Origin: Aptenodytes patagonicus
Lineage: Eukaryota; Chordata; Aves; Sphenisciformes; Spheniscidae
Length of the DNA: 64,000 nucleotides
Assembly (NCBI RefSeq): GCF_965638725.1
Contig: NC_134963.1
Coordinates: 9,121,501 to 9,185,500 of the forward strand
Direction: 5' to 3'
Shown one piece after another: positions 11,576 through 38,180 of the stretch. A program made the position numbers and the translations under genes. Positions within the stretch are counted from its first letter, which is position 1; each line of letters begins with the position of its first letter. The notes below the pieces were generated by a model. It was not told where the DNA came from. It did not search any database and was given only the letters and a program-made list of their open reading frames with translations.

Positions 11576-14500
11576 ATGGTGTGGGTGCCTCTGAGGACCA
11601 CGAGGACTGACCGCCGGGCCCCGCTGTGCGCACCCGCCACCCGCTGCACCACCATGTCTTTGGAGTGGCTGATGGACTGGAGCTGGTCTCTGGACGGACT
11701 CCGGGATTTCATCGCCACTGGCATCCAGTCTTTCCGGGACTGCGACGCCACCGCCCTCGCCGCCGTCGCCTGCCTCCTGGTCCTCTTCGTGTGGTACTGC
11801 TACCACGTGGGCCGGGAGCAGCCCCGCACCTATGCCACTGTCAATGCCCTGATGCAGAGCGCCGAGGCCAACGGCATGCAGAACGGGTATGTCTACTGCC
11901 ACTCGCCCGAGTGCGTGCGCTGCACGCACCACGATGGGCTCAACCAGAAACTCTACCACAACCTGCAGGAGTATGCCAAGCGCTACTCCTGGTCCGGCAT
12001 GGGCAGGATCCACAAGGGCATCCGTGAGCAGGGCCGCTACCTCAACAGCCGGCCGTCCATCCAGAAGCCAGAAGTCTTCTTCTTGCCAGACTTGCCGACC
12101 ATGCCCTATTTCTCCCGGGACGCTCAAAAGCACGATGTGGAGTTGCTGGAGCGCAACTTCCAGACCATCCTGTGCGAGTTTGAGACCCTCTACAAAGCTT
12201 TCTCAAACTGCAGCCTCCCGCAAGGATGGAAAATGAACAGCACACCCAGCGGGGAGTGGTTCACCTTCTACCTGGTGAACCAGGGCATGTGCGTGCCCAG
12301 GAACTGCAGGAGATGCCCACGGACATACCGCTTGCTCGGGAGTCTTCGCACCTGCATTGGCAACAATGTCTTTGGGAACGCGTGCATCTCCGTGCTGAGC
12401 CCAGGCACCGTCATCGCTGAGCACTACGGACCCACCAACATCCGCATCCGCTGCCATCTAGGTAAGTGACCGGGGGGGTGGTTCATCCTGGCTGGGCGTC
12501 CCTGCCATGGGCGGTGCGGGGGGACCACAGCCGCACCTGGGTGCAGGAGCCCAGAAAAGGCCTCTTGCACCACATGCTCTTCGAATTCAGCTGCGAATTG
12601 CAGCCCCGGGGCCAGCTCATGGTGTGAGAGGTTTTGGGGCTTTGGCAGCAGTGGCCTCCCCAGGAGAGGCTGGTGCTCAGTCCCTCCTGGATGCCTGACC
12701 TCCCCAGGGTCCCCAGCTCAGCAGCAGGAGCGTTTCACTTCCACCTCCTGCAGACCTGGAGGAGTGGGCTCCCACCAGTACGAGATACGGGGCTGATTTT
12801 GTGCAGGGGTCTCTGAATGACCCCTGCTCTGCAGGCAGCCCCACCTCCCATCGCGGGATGTGGGGCAGCCTGGGGTGCTGCTCCAGCGTCCAAGCTGTCT
12901 CCCAGCGCTGCCCCTCCGGCAGCTCCCCCTCTCCTGGGTTTTCGGGTGCTCTGCATGTGACACAGGCAGATGTGAGCAAAGATGCTGCTTTGGTGCAAAT
13001 CAGGAATGGGGGGTCGCGGGGTATCCCCTCCGGCGGGGCAAGCGCTGGGCTGGTGGCATAGTGCTCCCCGCCCCGTGGGCGCCCAGGATGGGGAGAGCCC
13101 ATGCGGCACAGATGGTCGGGACTCTGCCACGCTGGAAGCGGCGCAGATCGCGCCGGGGGAGGCACCGCACGGGCCCTGCTGGCAAACACCGAACGTGCTT
13201 GTTCAGCCAACTCCTCTTGGGTAAACACACTCAGGCGGTGACTGGCCATTTATTTAGAATGCGAATCTGTCTTCAGAGCTGATCCGAGGAGCTCTTCAGG
13301 CCTGGGGAGCCGCTGGGGAGCTTGCTGGTGCCAGGAGGCAGCCCACTGCCCAGCCGCCGGCTCTCCCCTCTCACTGGGAAGATGTGCTTTCTTTGCAAGG
13401 GGCCGAGAGCGGTTCCTGGGAGGGGGCCAGTGTGGCAAGGTGCAGGCTGGCTCAGAGAAACGCACCCTGCCCCGGCAGTGTGGAGCTGGGGCCAGCCCTC
13501 CAGCTGGAGCACGCATGCCCCAGGGAGACGAGCGATGCAGGTCATTCCCTTGTCCTTCCACATTTTCTAGCTCCATCTGCTCCATGGCTGCTGGCCCTCC
13601 AGCCAGGACATAGCACCGTGCCCGGGGCACACCGACGGGCTGCTCGTGCACTTGCCAACATCCCCACCTCAGTGCTGAAGACTCAGCTCTGGCTGTGTCC
13701 AGGGCACAGATGCATTTAAGAGACAACCAGCCCTTTCAGGCCAGCTTGCTCTGAAAAGCCAGAAGAGCTGTCAGTGTAGCTGAGTTGCTCTCTAGGATTT
13801 ACCCCAACGCTGCTACTGCTCTGCTGAACACACAGGACCAAGCACAGGCACCAGCTCTGCCCCTCCAAGGGACAGGGCAGCATTCCCCGGGGTGCAGGTG
13901 CAATGGAAAGGCTGCACGCCGCTGGCCACCTCCTCCCCGCCTCCCCTGGCTGCTCAGCTCCCCCTTTCCAGCTGGAGCATCCCCAGCTGAGGCCATTGTG
14001 CAGGGAAATGGCTTTGGGTTTGTTAGGTTTTGAAACATCCGTTAGAAAAGCAGAGCGGGTTTTTGTGCTCCCAGCTCTCCTGGGCAGCTGGGAGTCCCTG
14101 CTGCGGTCTCTTGGTTTTGGCATCACTGTGAAATCTGTTCCTGCTCGTTTGCTGCATCATTACCATTTGCAAGCCACGTGAGCCCTGACCCTTTTCTCCA
14201 CCACGGCTGCACCCTCGGGGCAGGTTGACTCTGCACCAGCTCCAGCGGTCCCGGCACTGTGGGGGGTGACATTCCTGATGCAGGGGGTGATGGGATCAAC
14301 CCTCGTCAAACTGGCCTGACTTGCGCTAGTATTTTAGGAAAAGACCCATTTTATTTCTAGGGTTGTCCTTCATGTGGCCTTCACAGACCCTCATCCTTTA
14401 TGAGGGTTTTGTGACCCTCCCCTGAATTTCTGTCCTTGCAGCTGCCTGGTGGGGGACCGATTGGCAGCATCTCAGGTGGGGGACTGAGTGACAAGGCAGA

Positions 14501-16555
14501 TGCTGAGTGATCCAAGGTCAAATGGGGAGCTTGTGGCAGAGCCAGGAATTGAGCCCATTTCTTGAGTCCCAGCGCAGCATTTCCTCCTACCCCAGCCTTG
14601 CAGTGGGCAGGGTAATTGCAGCAGAGCTGGAGGAAGGAGAGGGGCAGGCTCTGCCTTTGGTCCTGAAGCTAGAAAATGCACCAGGAAACTGGCTTCCTAC
14701 ATACACCCCATGTTTGTGGGCTCCAGGGACTTGATGGCCATTCTGGGTGCAAAAGAGAGTGTCTATGATGCTGGGCTCGTTGGGGTACAGTAAGTGACTG
14801 CAGGGGGGTGCCCTGCAGCAGCTGGGGACAAGAGGGGCAGGAGGGAGCAGGCAGGGGCTGAGCTGCATCAGGCTCAGAGTTCAGCTTGCAAATGCAATGC
14901 CAGCTTTGTGCATGTTTTGAACCCTGGACTTTGCCATGTGCTGAGTTCAGCACAGCATGTGCTGCTGCCGCTGCTCTCTGGAGGGAAGCAACCCCTCGGC
15001 AGCAGCATGGAGTTCGTGTGGAGCTTGCTGTTCACGTTTCAGGGCTGCTCCCTTATCCCAGGGAGCACAGCACCATCTGACCCTCCCTGTCCTCTCTCTT
15101 TGTGCCCAAAGGTCTGAAGACGCCCAGCAACTGCGAGCTGGTGGTGGGGGGCGAGCCTCAGTGCTGGGCTGAGGGCCGCTGCCTGCTCTTCGACGACTCC
15201 TTCCTGCACACGGCGTTTCACGAAGGTAAGCACAACACGTGGCTTGCAGGGCCTCGCAGCCTCATCTTGCGCTGACGCCAGTGCCGGGGGGCCGGGGAGG
15301 AGCAGGCAGGCAGGGCGACTGCGCCCAGTCCCTTCTCCTGCAGGGCTGGAGGCACCTGCATTCCATGGGGGTTACACCGCTGCTGCCCTTGGCTTGCACT
15401 GTGGAGGGCAGTAGCCCCGTTCCTGGCATGGTGGGGCTTGCCCATCACCCATGCTCCCTGCTGCTTCAGGGTGGTGGAACATCCCAGTGCCCCTTGCCCA
15501 GTGGAGCCCCTGGACCCCCCCTCCTCAGCCTGCCCGAGGGCTCGCTCCCGTCCTGACTTGCTTGCAGCCTTGCAGCGCTGCCGCCGCACTGCCAGCCAGG
15601 CATGGGGCCCAGTGATCCTCTCCCTGCCGCGGCAGCCAGCACGGAAAGACTTCCCTCGTCCTCCAGAGCTTCGCAGTGTGGCGCAGGCTCTGATGCTGAC
15701 AGCCTCGGCATCCTCTCACCCTTCCTCGCGGCAGTGCTGCCGGCTGCAGCGGCACTGTTGCAAGGCAGCAGCTCAGCGCTGACGTGCCAGCGGCGCCTTT
15801 GTCTCCCGTGCAGGGAGAAAAGCTTCAGGCCGGCCTGTTTTGTTGCCTGACAGAGGCTGTTCCACTTCAGCTCTCCTGGATTAACCGGCGTTAGTCACCG
15901 ATGGCATAAAAGCATCAAGCAGAGCTGTTTTACACAGGGGAGCGTGTGAATAGAATGGGAGAACAAAAGCTGTTGCTCCCACATCAACCCTGCTGTGGAA
16001 TTGGGAAGCACAGCTCAGTGCAGAGCTGCGGGGCCGGGAAGGTTGGAATAGTGCAGCAGCAGCTCCCTGCACAGCTCTGAGACGCAGCTGCAAGGAGGGC
16101 AAGCTCAGCATCGTGGATGCTGCCCTGTGATGGGAAACCTTCAGGTCTGATTGCTCAAAGCAAAACCAGAGCCCTGGCAGGGAGGACCATGCCCCGTGCC
16201 GGCTGCTGGATGCACTGGGCTCCCAGTAAGCAGGTGTTGTTTACTGGGGTTACACTGGGCAGACACCTCCCCGCTGCCCGGTGCAGCTGCAGGCTGGCCC
16301 TGCCACCGGGTGCATGCTCTGCCCGGGGTGCAGGCAGCAGCCTCCCGGCATGGAGCTCATCACCTGCATGCTGGGGCGAGCACTGGCCTCTCCCGCAGGA
16401 GCAGGGCGGGAGCGCAGCCTCACCCCGTGCTTGCATCCCACCCAGGTCCCCCAGAGGAGGGTCCCCGCGTGGTCTTCATGGTGGACCTGTGGCACCCCAA
16501 CGTCGCTGCCGCGGAGCGCCAAGCCCTCGACTTTATCTTCGCCCCGGGACGATGA
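11576..16555 (+). CDS. ASPHD2: ASPHD2, aspartate beta-hydroxylase domain-containing protein 2
   Basis: Three coding exons: 11576-12461, 15112-15225 and 16446-16555 (stop TGA 16553-16555), with donors GTAAGT and GTAAGC. They join to 369 codons, the length I remember for human ASPHD2, and identity looks very high throughout. Residues about 58-77 ([19 protein letters not shown]) form one membrane span, suggesting a type II protein with a lumenal C-terminal Asp/Asn-hydroxylase fold. The motif [13 protein letters not shown] supplies H283 and H294, and [12 protein letters not shown] supplies R341 and H350. By alignment with ASPH, H283 and H350 would be the two metal-binding histidines and H294 lies near the 2-oxoglutarate site. 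These are kept, so the protein may be an active 2-oxoglutarate oxygenase, but to my knowledge no substrate is established. The first ATG (MVWVPL) is used because human starts the same way; a second Met at residue 27 (MSLEW) could also serve. Confidence 0.96.
12462..16445 (+). other. ASPHD2: ASPHD2 introns 2 and 3, nothing recognised
   Basis: Apart from the middle exon at 15112-15225, this is intron. I see no RNA gene or nested coding gene. A short perfect hairpin (ACCCTCAT / ATGAGGGT, 14387-14407) is the only local structure noted and is probably chance. Confidence 0.5.
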
Positions 16556-18230
16556 CGGTGCTGCCCGGTGTCATGGGTTTGAGGGCAGCTGGCAGGCTGG
16601 CGGCCATGCCAGCTCGGCTCCGCCGCAGGTCCAGCACCACATGCGGACGCCTGCCACACTGGAAGCTTCCTCCCAGCACACAGCCTTGGGGTCCTCCCTC
16701 CTGGGGGCTCTTGTAAATGGAAACTGCGACGTGTATCAACGCCCATCTCTTTCCTTCCATCATTGGCTTCAGGGATTATTTTCCAACATGACAGCGCATT
16801 GCCTTCCCTCCGTGGTTAGCTGCAGCACCACTCTCGTACGTGTTATGTTGCTACTGTGTTTTGCGGTGTTCAGAAGTAGAGTAACAAAACCAAGGGTGTT
16901 TGTTTGAATGTAATAATGTAAAACTTCTTGTGGTCATCAAAAGAACAACACACACACCACCACCACCACCACCACCCCCCCCCCCAAAACAGCAAATCAG
17001 CCAAACAGCCCAGTGCTGCGCTCAGCCTGCCCCTGTCTCAGTTGCAGTCCCCAGGTGGACGGATGCTGGGTGCTGCAGCGGGCACAAAGCACCCACCAGG
17101 CAGGGGCTGCTCAGGCTGGGGCAGATGGGGCAGGGCAGCATTCTGCCTGTGGAGAGCTCTTGCACCACAAGCCCAGGAGCTCCCGCTTCCTCCCTCGCAT
17201 GCCACCGGCACCCTGGCACGTGGTTCCCCAGCCCTCCTGCCTTGAGAAACCTTTTTGCCACACGGGCAGGGAGAAGAGCACAATGCCGGCTCCTCGGCTG
17301 CCCTCGCAGCTGCAGGTGTCCCCAAGCCCCAGCAAGGCAGCAAGCCCAGGAGCACCCCAGCGTAACACTCTGTTGAGAGGACAGCACACATCAAGCCCTG
17401 CTCTTTAATCTGACCAAGGGCTTTACCAATTGCCTAAATCCCCTCTTTGCTTTATCTGCCACCTTTGGTTTTCACGGCTCAAGCTGGGAAGCCCCTGCAG
17501 GGGCAGAGACATTGTTTGGGAATGCGGCGCCGGGCTTCTGTTAGCCCGTAGACAAAGGCCAGGGAAGAAAGGAGGTCACACTTCCTTCTGCTGCTCAATC
17601 TTCTTTCCTGAAGCCAGGGCGAGCATACAGAGGCAGGTCATGCGTACCTGACAGCAAAGGGAAGGTTTCCAAAGGCAGGGGGTGTTTAATTCTGCAGCCC
17701 AAGGAATGAGCCCTCCAGCCCCCCGGGAGTCCTGCCCGCTCAGCAACCAACACGCTTTTCCTGAAGTCGCCCAGCATCCAGGGTTTGTTTGAGGGTTTTG
17801 GGCACAGATCTACCGTACTGTTTATAACATGCTACACTTGAAGCACAGCATGTTGTGGATGCTCACTGCTGTCCTTGCGCCTCTGGTTGGGAAGCGGCTG
17901 CACCTGGCTCGGTAGCCTTGGCACAGCTCTGGGGACCACTCACCTCCGTGCCCTGCCCGGGAGGGAATGCAGCCCTGCTCCCCTACGATTTCTTTACAGA
18001 TTTTTCAGTGATTAGATTGCAAGATAAGGCAGAGATTTCAAATACATCCAAGATATTTTTTACACCTGTCTTGTTACAGAATATCTGAAGTGCATGATTT
18101 CTACACGCATTGACTACCTGGAACCAGACCCTGAGGAAGCAGGCTGGCTTGGTAACTGTCTTACGGTTTGGTAACATTCATACAGTGGATAAGCAAAGAT
18201 TATCAATAAACAGTTGTGCTGAAAACAGAA
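16556..18230 (+). other. ASPHD2: ASPHD2 3' UTR (probable extent)
   Basis: Non-coding sequence after the ASPHD2 stop, AT-richer in places. AATAAA at 18205-18210 is the first strong poly(A) signal; another at 18732-18737 could serve a longer form. A CAC/C-rich simple repeat lies at 16947-16985. Confidence 0.45.
16947..16985. repeat. Simple repeat (CA)n/(CAC)n/poly-C
   Basis: A CA run passes into about six CAC units and then a C homopolymer. It is probably length-variable and lies in the presumed ASPHD2 3' UTR. Confidence 0.85.
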
Positions 18231-20434
18231 CGGGCTCTGCCTGCTGGTGTAACTATTCCAGGGTCAAGCGAAACACTGAGGGGTTGGGTCCCGCTTACCC
18301 CAACAGCTCAGTCAGGTGCTGGTGGGGAGAAACACACTGGAAAAGCAGGAGCTCCAGGGTGGGAGGAGGGGATGGGCCCAGGCTGAGTTTGCAAGTGATA
18401 CAGTGAGCGAGGGTATTGCTCTAAAATACCCAGCCCCGTGGCACTTTTGTCCTGACTAGTTACAGCCTCCCTGGCCCGGATTTCACCCGCAGCCCACGCT
18501 GCCAAGGAGCACAGGGAGTATCTGCTTTGGATCTCCCTGCATCTACCATACCCCTTCGGTCCAGGCACAGCAGAGCCAGCGGACAGCCTGCAGGTTACAG
18601 CAGTGCTGCCCGTGCCCAAGGCAGCAGAGACCGCCACCGGTCAGCAACACAAACAGCCACGGACCCGCCTGCCCCCCGCCCCAGCTCAGCACGCTCTGCA
18701 GCAGGGCCACCAGCCTGCCGGAGAAACTTCAAATAAACCATTTCAGAAAATGCTTCCAGCTGCCTGCGCTGATGCATCAAAGGCAGCAGGCAGCTTCATC
18801 AGGAGCAGCTCTCAGGTGGAGGGTGCTGGGCTGCCACTCAATTCCTGCCCAACTGCCTGAAAGCCAGTGCCTGACATCACCCCGAGCACAGGGCCAGTTT
18901 GGCAATGCAAGAAATCACTGTGTGAGGCCCTTGGCCCTCATTAGCAGCACTCTCACACGCTCAGACAGGACACAGCCAGTGCAGCAGCTGCTCCTCATCT
19001 TGTTATACTTGAAATGACCAATTTTTAAACATCCCCTCTGCAACGCAACCATTAAGTCAAGGGCCTGGAGCTCTTTGCTGTACTACCCAGGACAACTTTC
19101 CTCTTAATGATCAAAGGACAGAAATAGGTCTTGGTGGCCAGATGCAGTTCAAGAAGCAAAAGGGAATGAAGTCACCCCAGCTGTTCCACTGCCGACAGAC
19201 GGCACAGCAGATTGTAGCGGAAGATTCCTGGTGACAGCAGGCAAAAGCATCTATTTTGTGCTTTGCTGCTGTGCCAAAACTCCCTCCCGTCCGTCTCAGG
19301 CTTTTCCTTCAACTTCTTCGTTGTTTCCTCATAGAGCACACGACTTCCCAAAACACCCAGCTAGGAGACAGCAGGATCTCCCTCGGGGAAGCAGAGCAGT
19401 CTGGAGCTGCCTCGCAGCCCTGCCTGCTGTCTTGCTGCTCCTTCTGGCAGTCCGAGGCTTCCTTGCCTCCTGAGCATCACAGAAGGAACCTGGATCAGGG
19501 CTGCCGAGTGTGCAGAGAGGAGACAGACAGAGCAGCATCTTACAGAGGGAGCCTCTTGGCTCAGCATGTCAGAGGAGCCCAGAGCATCGCAAGAGGACTG
19601 GAGCACACAACCGTCTTTCTTCCTGCCTTCTCCCACCACCTCACCTCTCACCTACATGGTGCCTCCCTGTGCTGCACTCCAGAACCAAAGCAGCTTGTCC
19701 ATAACTCAGGGAATCAGTGCCTTACCCTATGCCCCCTTCCGCATGCGTATCACCGAGGCAGGCGGCATCCTGGATGGCTGTAGCTCAGGCTTTCCAGTGA
19801 GGTTTCACATCTACACTGCCATTAGCCGACAGGCAACTGATAGTACTTTAGCGCAGAGCAGTTCCACTCCTATAGCCCCCACGAGGAAGACAGCAGGAGC
19901 AGGGAGCAGCGCCACACAGCTCTCCTGCTGCTGAAACACCTCCTCAGCTGCCAGAGCTGGAAGCCAGATGGCTTTCCGTGCCCAGCCACCCCCTGGGCCA
20001 GCAGCTGGCTCTTCCTCTGGAGTCCACTGAATTTCCCAGCCAAGGTCTGCAGAGGAGCCCTGCAATGGCAGAGCTACCTCGGGAATTGTCTGCCATCAGA
20101 GTGGAACAAGAAGCTGTGACGATGGTGACTTTACCATGTCCATCTCCTGGGAGTGCCCTGCTAACACTGACACAAGTCTGCTCACCGTTTCACAGTAAAG
20201 CCAGTAACACATCTACCTTTAGCCATCTTCTAAGACCCTGACAAGTAGCTACTTTGCAGGAGTGATCAAAGCAACAGGCACTGCCTGTTCAACCCCACCA
20301 GTGCAGGAACTCACGCTCGGCAGGGAGCTAGCTAGGGGTAACTGGTCACCCAACCCCAAACCCTCACACCAGGAATCACAAACACGACGACCAAGCAGTA
20401 AGTGGGACTCTGGCCGCTGACACATAGCGCTTGG
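18231..20434. other. Intergenic gap between convergent ASPHD2 and HPS4
   Basis: Roughly 2.2 kb between the poly(A) signals of two converging genes. No exon, RNA gene or known repeat was recognised. Long 3' UTRs of either gene could extend into it. Confidence 0.45.
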
Positions 20435-21569
20435 ATGAGTCTTGGAGACTCCCTTTTATTTTCACAGTCACAGTGATGTGTGTGTATGTAACAGCAGCAG
20501 GCGTTGAAACATACAGCACAGTCAGACGCAGGTGTCCATCACTCAGGTCTAAGCAGCCATCACTGCCAATCCCCCCCCAGCCAGTCGCTCACAGGCGACA
20601 CGCCGTCTGTCTGAGCAGCAAGAGAACAGCTGCCGAGGAGCTACAAAACCTCTTTGGTCCCATTAGCTTAAGAGGCTCCCACTTGCCTTTTCTGTCAGAG
20701 TGTAGACAAATTGAGCAGCAAGAGCAAGGAGGTGAAACAAGGTCCTCCAACAGGAGGGAGGGGAGGAAGCGGAAGGCCGAGAAGCAGGCAGGAGGTGTAG
20801 TGCATTCACACCACCACCATCACCACAGCCCCTGGAGAGGCTGGCAGGTTACAGCTGCGTTGGTGGGCAGCAGGGAAGGCAGCACTGTGCTGCACAATCA
20901 CCAATCAGGCACGCGTGGAGGGACAAGGATCTCCCAGATTCAGCTACAGTATAAAAACCTCCTGACAGCGCCTGTAGGAGGATTATGAGTGTTGCAGCAC
21001 TTGTTCTATTCCAGTTAGTCCGAGAACATGCAGGCTCTGTTAATCAAGGTAAGGCATTACATCGTGGCAGGGGATCATTTCTATAGATTAAGAGATATAA
21101 ATAAAGCCCAAGTCTGACCAAGGCAAGTGTAGGCACAGAACTCCAGGCAGATGCAGTGTCTGACTGACATCTCTGAAAGCCAGTACTGCCCAGCAGCCTG
21201 GTGTCTGTATAGCTTAGAGCAAGAAGAGGTTTTACTTTAGGTCAAGGTACTCCAGGAGTGTCTGCCTGTGGCAGCAGAGCACCATGGATAGTCCTAGAGT
21301 CAATGTAAACCAAGCACCCCAACACAGCTATTTTCTATCTGCAGCCTTTGGTAAGTGCTAACGTCAACGATACTCTGCACTAGCACAAAACGTGCTGCAG
21401 GAACAGGGCAGTAAGAGTGCCCCTTCCTCAGGACAAGGCAGGCTGGAGACCCCATAGATGTAGCACAGAGCCTTGTGTCTCCTACGGAATAAATGGCTTT
21501 GAGATTTTACTTATTGAAGATGAACTAACTTTCAGCACGGGCTGAGACGCGTTGCCTCAGTGCATCAGT
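20435..21569 (-). other. HPS4: HPS4 3' UTR (probable extent)
   Basis: Follows the HPS4 stop on the minus strand. The complement reads AATAAA at 20460-20455, the best poly(A) signal downstream of the stop, giving a UTR of about 1.1 kb. The end point is inferred. Confidence 0.5.
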
Positions 21570-36055
<14,486 letters not shown>

Positions 36056-36240
36056 CGGTGTTCGGGCTCCCGGCGGCCGTCGCCGGGACGAGCCGAGAGA
36101 GGGGCCGTCCCTCCGGCGGGGCCCGCCGCCACCGGGGCTGAGCGGCCCGGCCTCCTGCCGCCGCTTCCGGGAGGCGGCCCCCCCCCCCCCCCGGTCCCAT
36201 GACAGCGGCACGTGACCGCCCGCGCTACGGCGGCCGGCGC
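36056..36240. promoter_or_regulatory. Bidirectional CpG-island promoter shared by HPS4 (-) and SRRD (+)
   Basis: Only 185 bp separate the HPS4 ATG (36055, minus) from the SRRD ATG (36241, plus). The surrounding 35.65-36.95 kb is a strong CpG island. Seen: an ETS-type CTTCCGG at 36164-36170 and an E-box CACGTGAC at 36209-36216 (GTCACGTG on the other strand). There is no TATA box. ETS sites are typical of housekeeping bidirectional promoters, and the E-box fits the USF/TFEB/MITF family. A C homopolymer (about 36178-36192) lies between them. Confidence 0.75.
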
Positions 36241-38063
36241 ATGGCGGAGGCGGGTGGGCGGCGGCGGCGGCGGCGGCGGGGCCGGGCGGGCGGGGAGGCG
36301 GCGGAGAGCGGCGCGGTGCTGCGGCGGCTGCAGGAGGCGCGGTGAGTGCCCGGCCCCCGTCCCGCGTGCGCGTGTGTCCCCCGCCCCGGGCTGCCGGGCC
36401 CCGCTGACGCTGCGCTCTCCCCGCAGGGACGATCTGTTGAGCTCCGGCTTCTGGACGGCGAGCGCCGGTGCGTGCGGGGAGCGGGAGGGGAGAACGGGCC
36501 GCCCCCCCTCCCCCCCACCACGCCGGGCCTGACGCTTCTCTCCGTGCCCGCAGGAGCCGTGCGGGCCCTGCTGGGCGGCAGCGCGGAGCCGCTCGCCCGC
36601 TGCGTCTGCTTCGGCCTGGGGCGGTTCAGCGGCAGCCCGGCCGCCCGGCACCAGCTGGCATTCCTGCTGCTGCTGCTGGAGGAGCTGGGGGTGAGGACGG
36701 GGCGGCGGGGAGAACCCGAGGGGGGGACGGGCCCCCGCCGCCCCGGCCCCCGCCCACGGCCGCCCCTCTCCCCGCAGGTGCCGCCCGGCCGGTGCTCCCT
36801 GTTCGATCCCGCCTTCTCCCCCCAGGAGACGGCCGCGCTGGGGCAGCTGGGGCTGCGGCTCCTCCCGGACAACGAGGTGAGCGGGGCCCGCAGGGCTGGG
36901 CCCCGATCCCCGGGGCTCCCGGGGCGGTCCGGCCCCGGGATCGGGGAGGGGGGGCACCATCCTAGCCCCCGCTGCCGGGGCTCGGCTGTAACGGGAAACG
37001 TTGGTTTACGTGCAGGAGGGGAAACACGACATTGAGGGATCGGCCACGCTGTTTTACATGGTGCACTGCGGGAAAGCCTTGTACAACAACCTCCTGTGGA
37101 GGAACTGGTCCGCAGGGGCACTGTCCAAAATGGTCATCATCGGGAACAGCTTTAAAGGAATCGAGGAGAGGTGCGTGCAGCCCCCGCAGGGAAAGGGGCG
37201 GGTGCCTCCAACGGCGTTTTCCTCTCCTCGCCTCCTTTACGCCTTTTTCTGTATTGCTTCTGACAATGATTTCCAGATTTTGCTCGCTTTCAACTTGCTG
37301 TCCTGTTTGCGGTCATCAGCCACCTCCCACCTTTTCGATCCCACGCGGCTGTTCAGAAAAGCTGTCCAAATTCACGGGAGCGTCATGTGTCTAATGCTGG
37401 CTACCTTGTGTTATTCTAGGTTGTTGTCACGAATATTGGAGAGAGATTATTCTTACATAGCAAAGGTACGAGTCACTAGTTTTTAACATTATTGTTGTTT
37501 TAACATTATTTTAACATTCTCATTAAAAGCACCTTTTAATGAGAAAGGAAATAAAAATAACCACCCTCCTCTTTCCCATTCCAATTTATAATCTTTTTTC
37601 CTGGCCACTACAATATAAAAAATGAATTGCTTTAGGATCATTCTACATGACCTGCAGAACACGCTGCACACAGGGCTTGGGTTAACGTAACACCGTCCTC
37701 AACTTCACCGACTCCTAACTGAGCTTTGCAGAAAAGTTCTTCTGCGTCGTACGTTAACTTTTTCCCCAAAATACTCCTTAGGTCTTGAAAGGGACAGAGG
37801 AAGTGGCACTCCCCGCTCACCCTCGGTACCTGGACACCTTTAACGACACCTCCGTCCACTGGTTTCCTGTACAAAAACTGAAGGAACTCTCCCCCGAGGT
37901 CTGGGACTTCGCGGAGGAGCCGACGTACCAAGACTGTGACAACTTGGAGATCATCAGAAAGGAGGACAGAGCTGACCGGCGGAGTCCTGACCGCTCTCTG
38001 CAGCAGGGGTGGGGCCTTGGGGCCGTCTCTTGTCCCACAGTAGCTCCTACGCAGCTGAGATGA
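36241..38063 (+). CDS. SRRD: SRRD, SRR1 domain-containing protein
   Basis: Seven exons: 36241-36341, 36427-36467, 36554-36690, 36778-36876, 37016-37170, 37420-37465, 37782-38063 (TGA 38061-38063). All have AG/GT borders and phases join to 286 codons, against about 339 in human; the difference is mostly a shorter N-terminal region. Residues 7-13 are seven arginines encoded by a CGG run, then [12 protein letters not shown]. The SRR1-like core includes [73 protein letters not shown] and [12 protein letters not shown]. Human SRRD ends soon after the last motif; here about 35 more residues follow, poor in pattern. The family is related to plant SRR1 and yeast Ber1, with proposed roles in heme-linked and circadian regulation, but biochemistry is unclear. 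It is transcribed head-to-head with HPS4. Confidence 0.94.
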
Positions 38064-38180
38064 AGCTCAAGCACCGGCAGCATCATCGTGCTCCGCCAAA
38101 AGCGGCAGCACCCAAACACTGAGCGTGATGGGACATTTTTGTATCCTAATTACTTAATAAAAGGTAAAGCTGTGCTTTGA
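38064..38180 (+). other. SRRD: SRRD 3' UTR
   Basis: Short tail after the stop with AATAAA at 38156-38161, about 95 bases downstream of the stop. The end is placed about 20 bases past the signal. Confidence 0.7.

Noticed and set aside
14387-14407. ACCCTCAT / ATGAGGGT hairpin
   Set aside because: Arms are only 8 bp with no other signal; expected by chance in a window this size.
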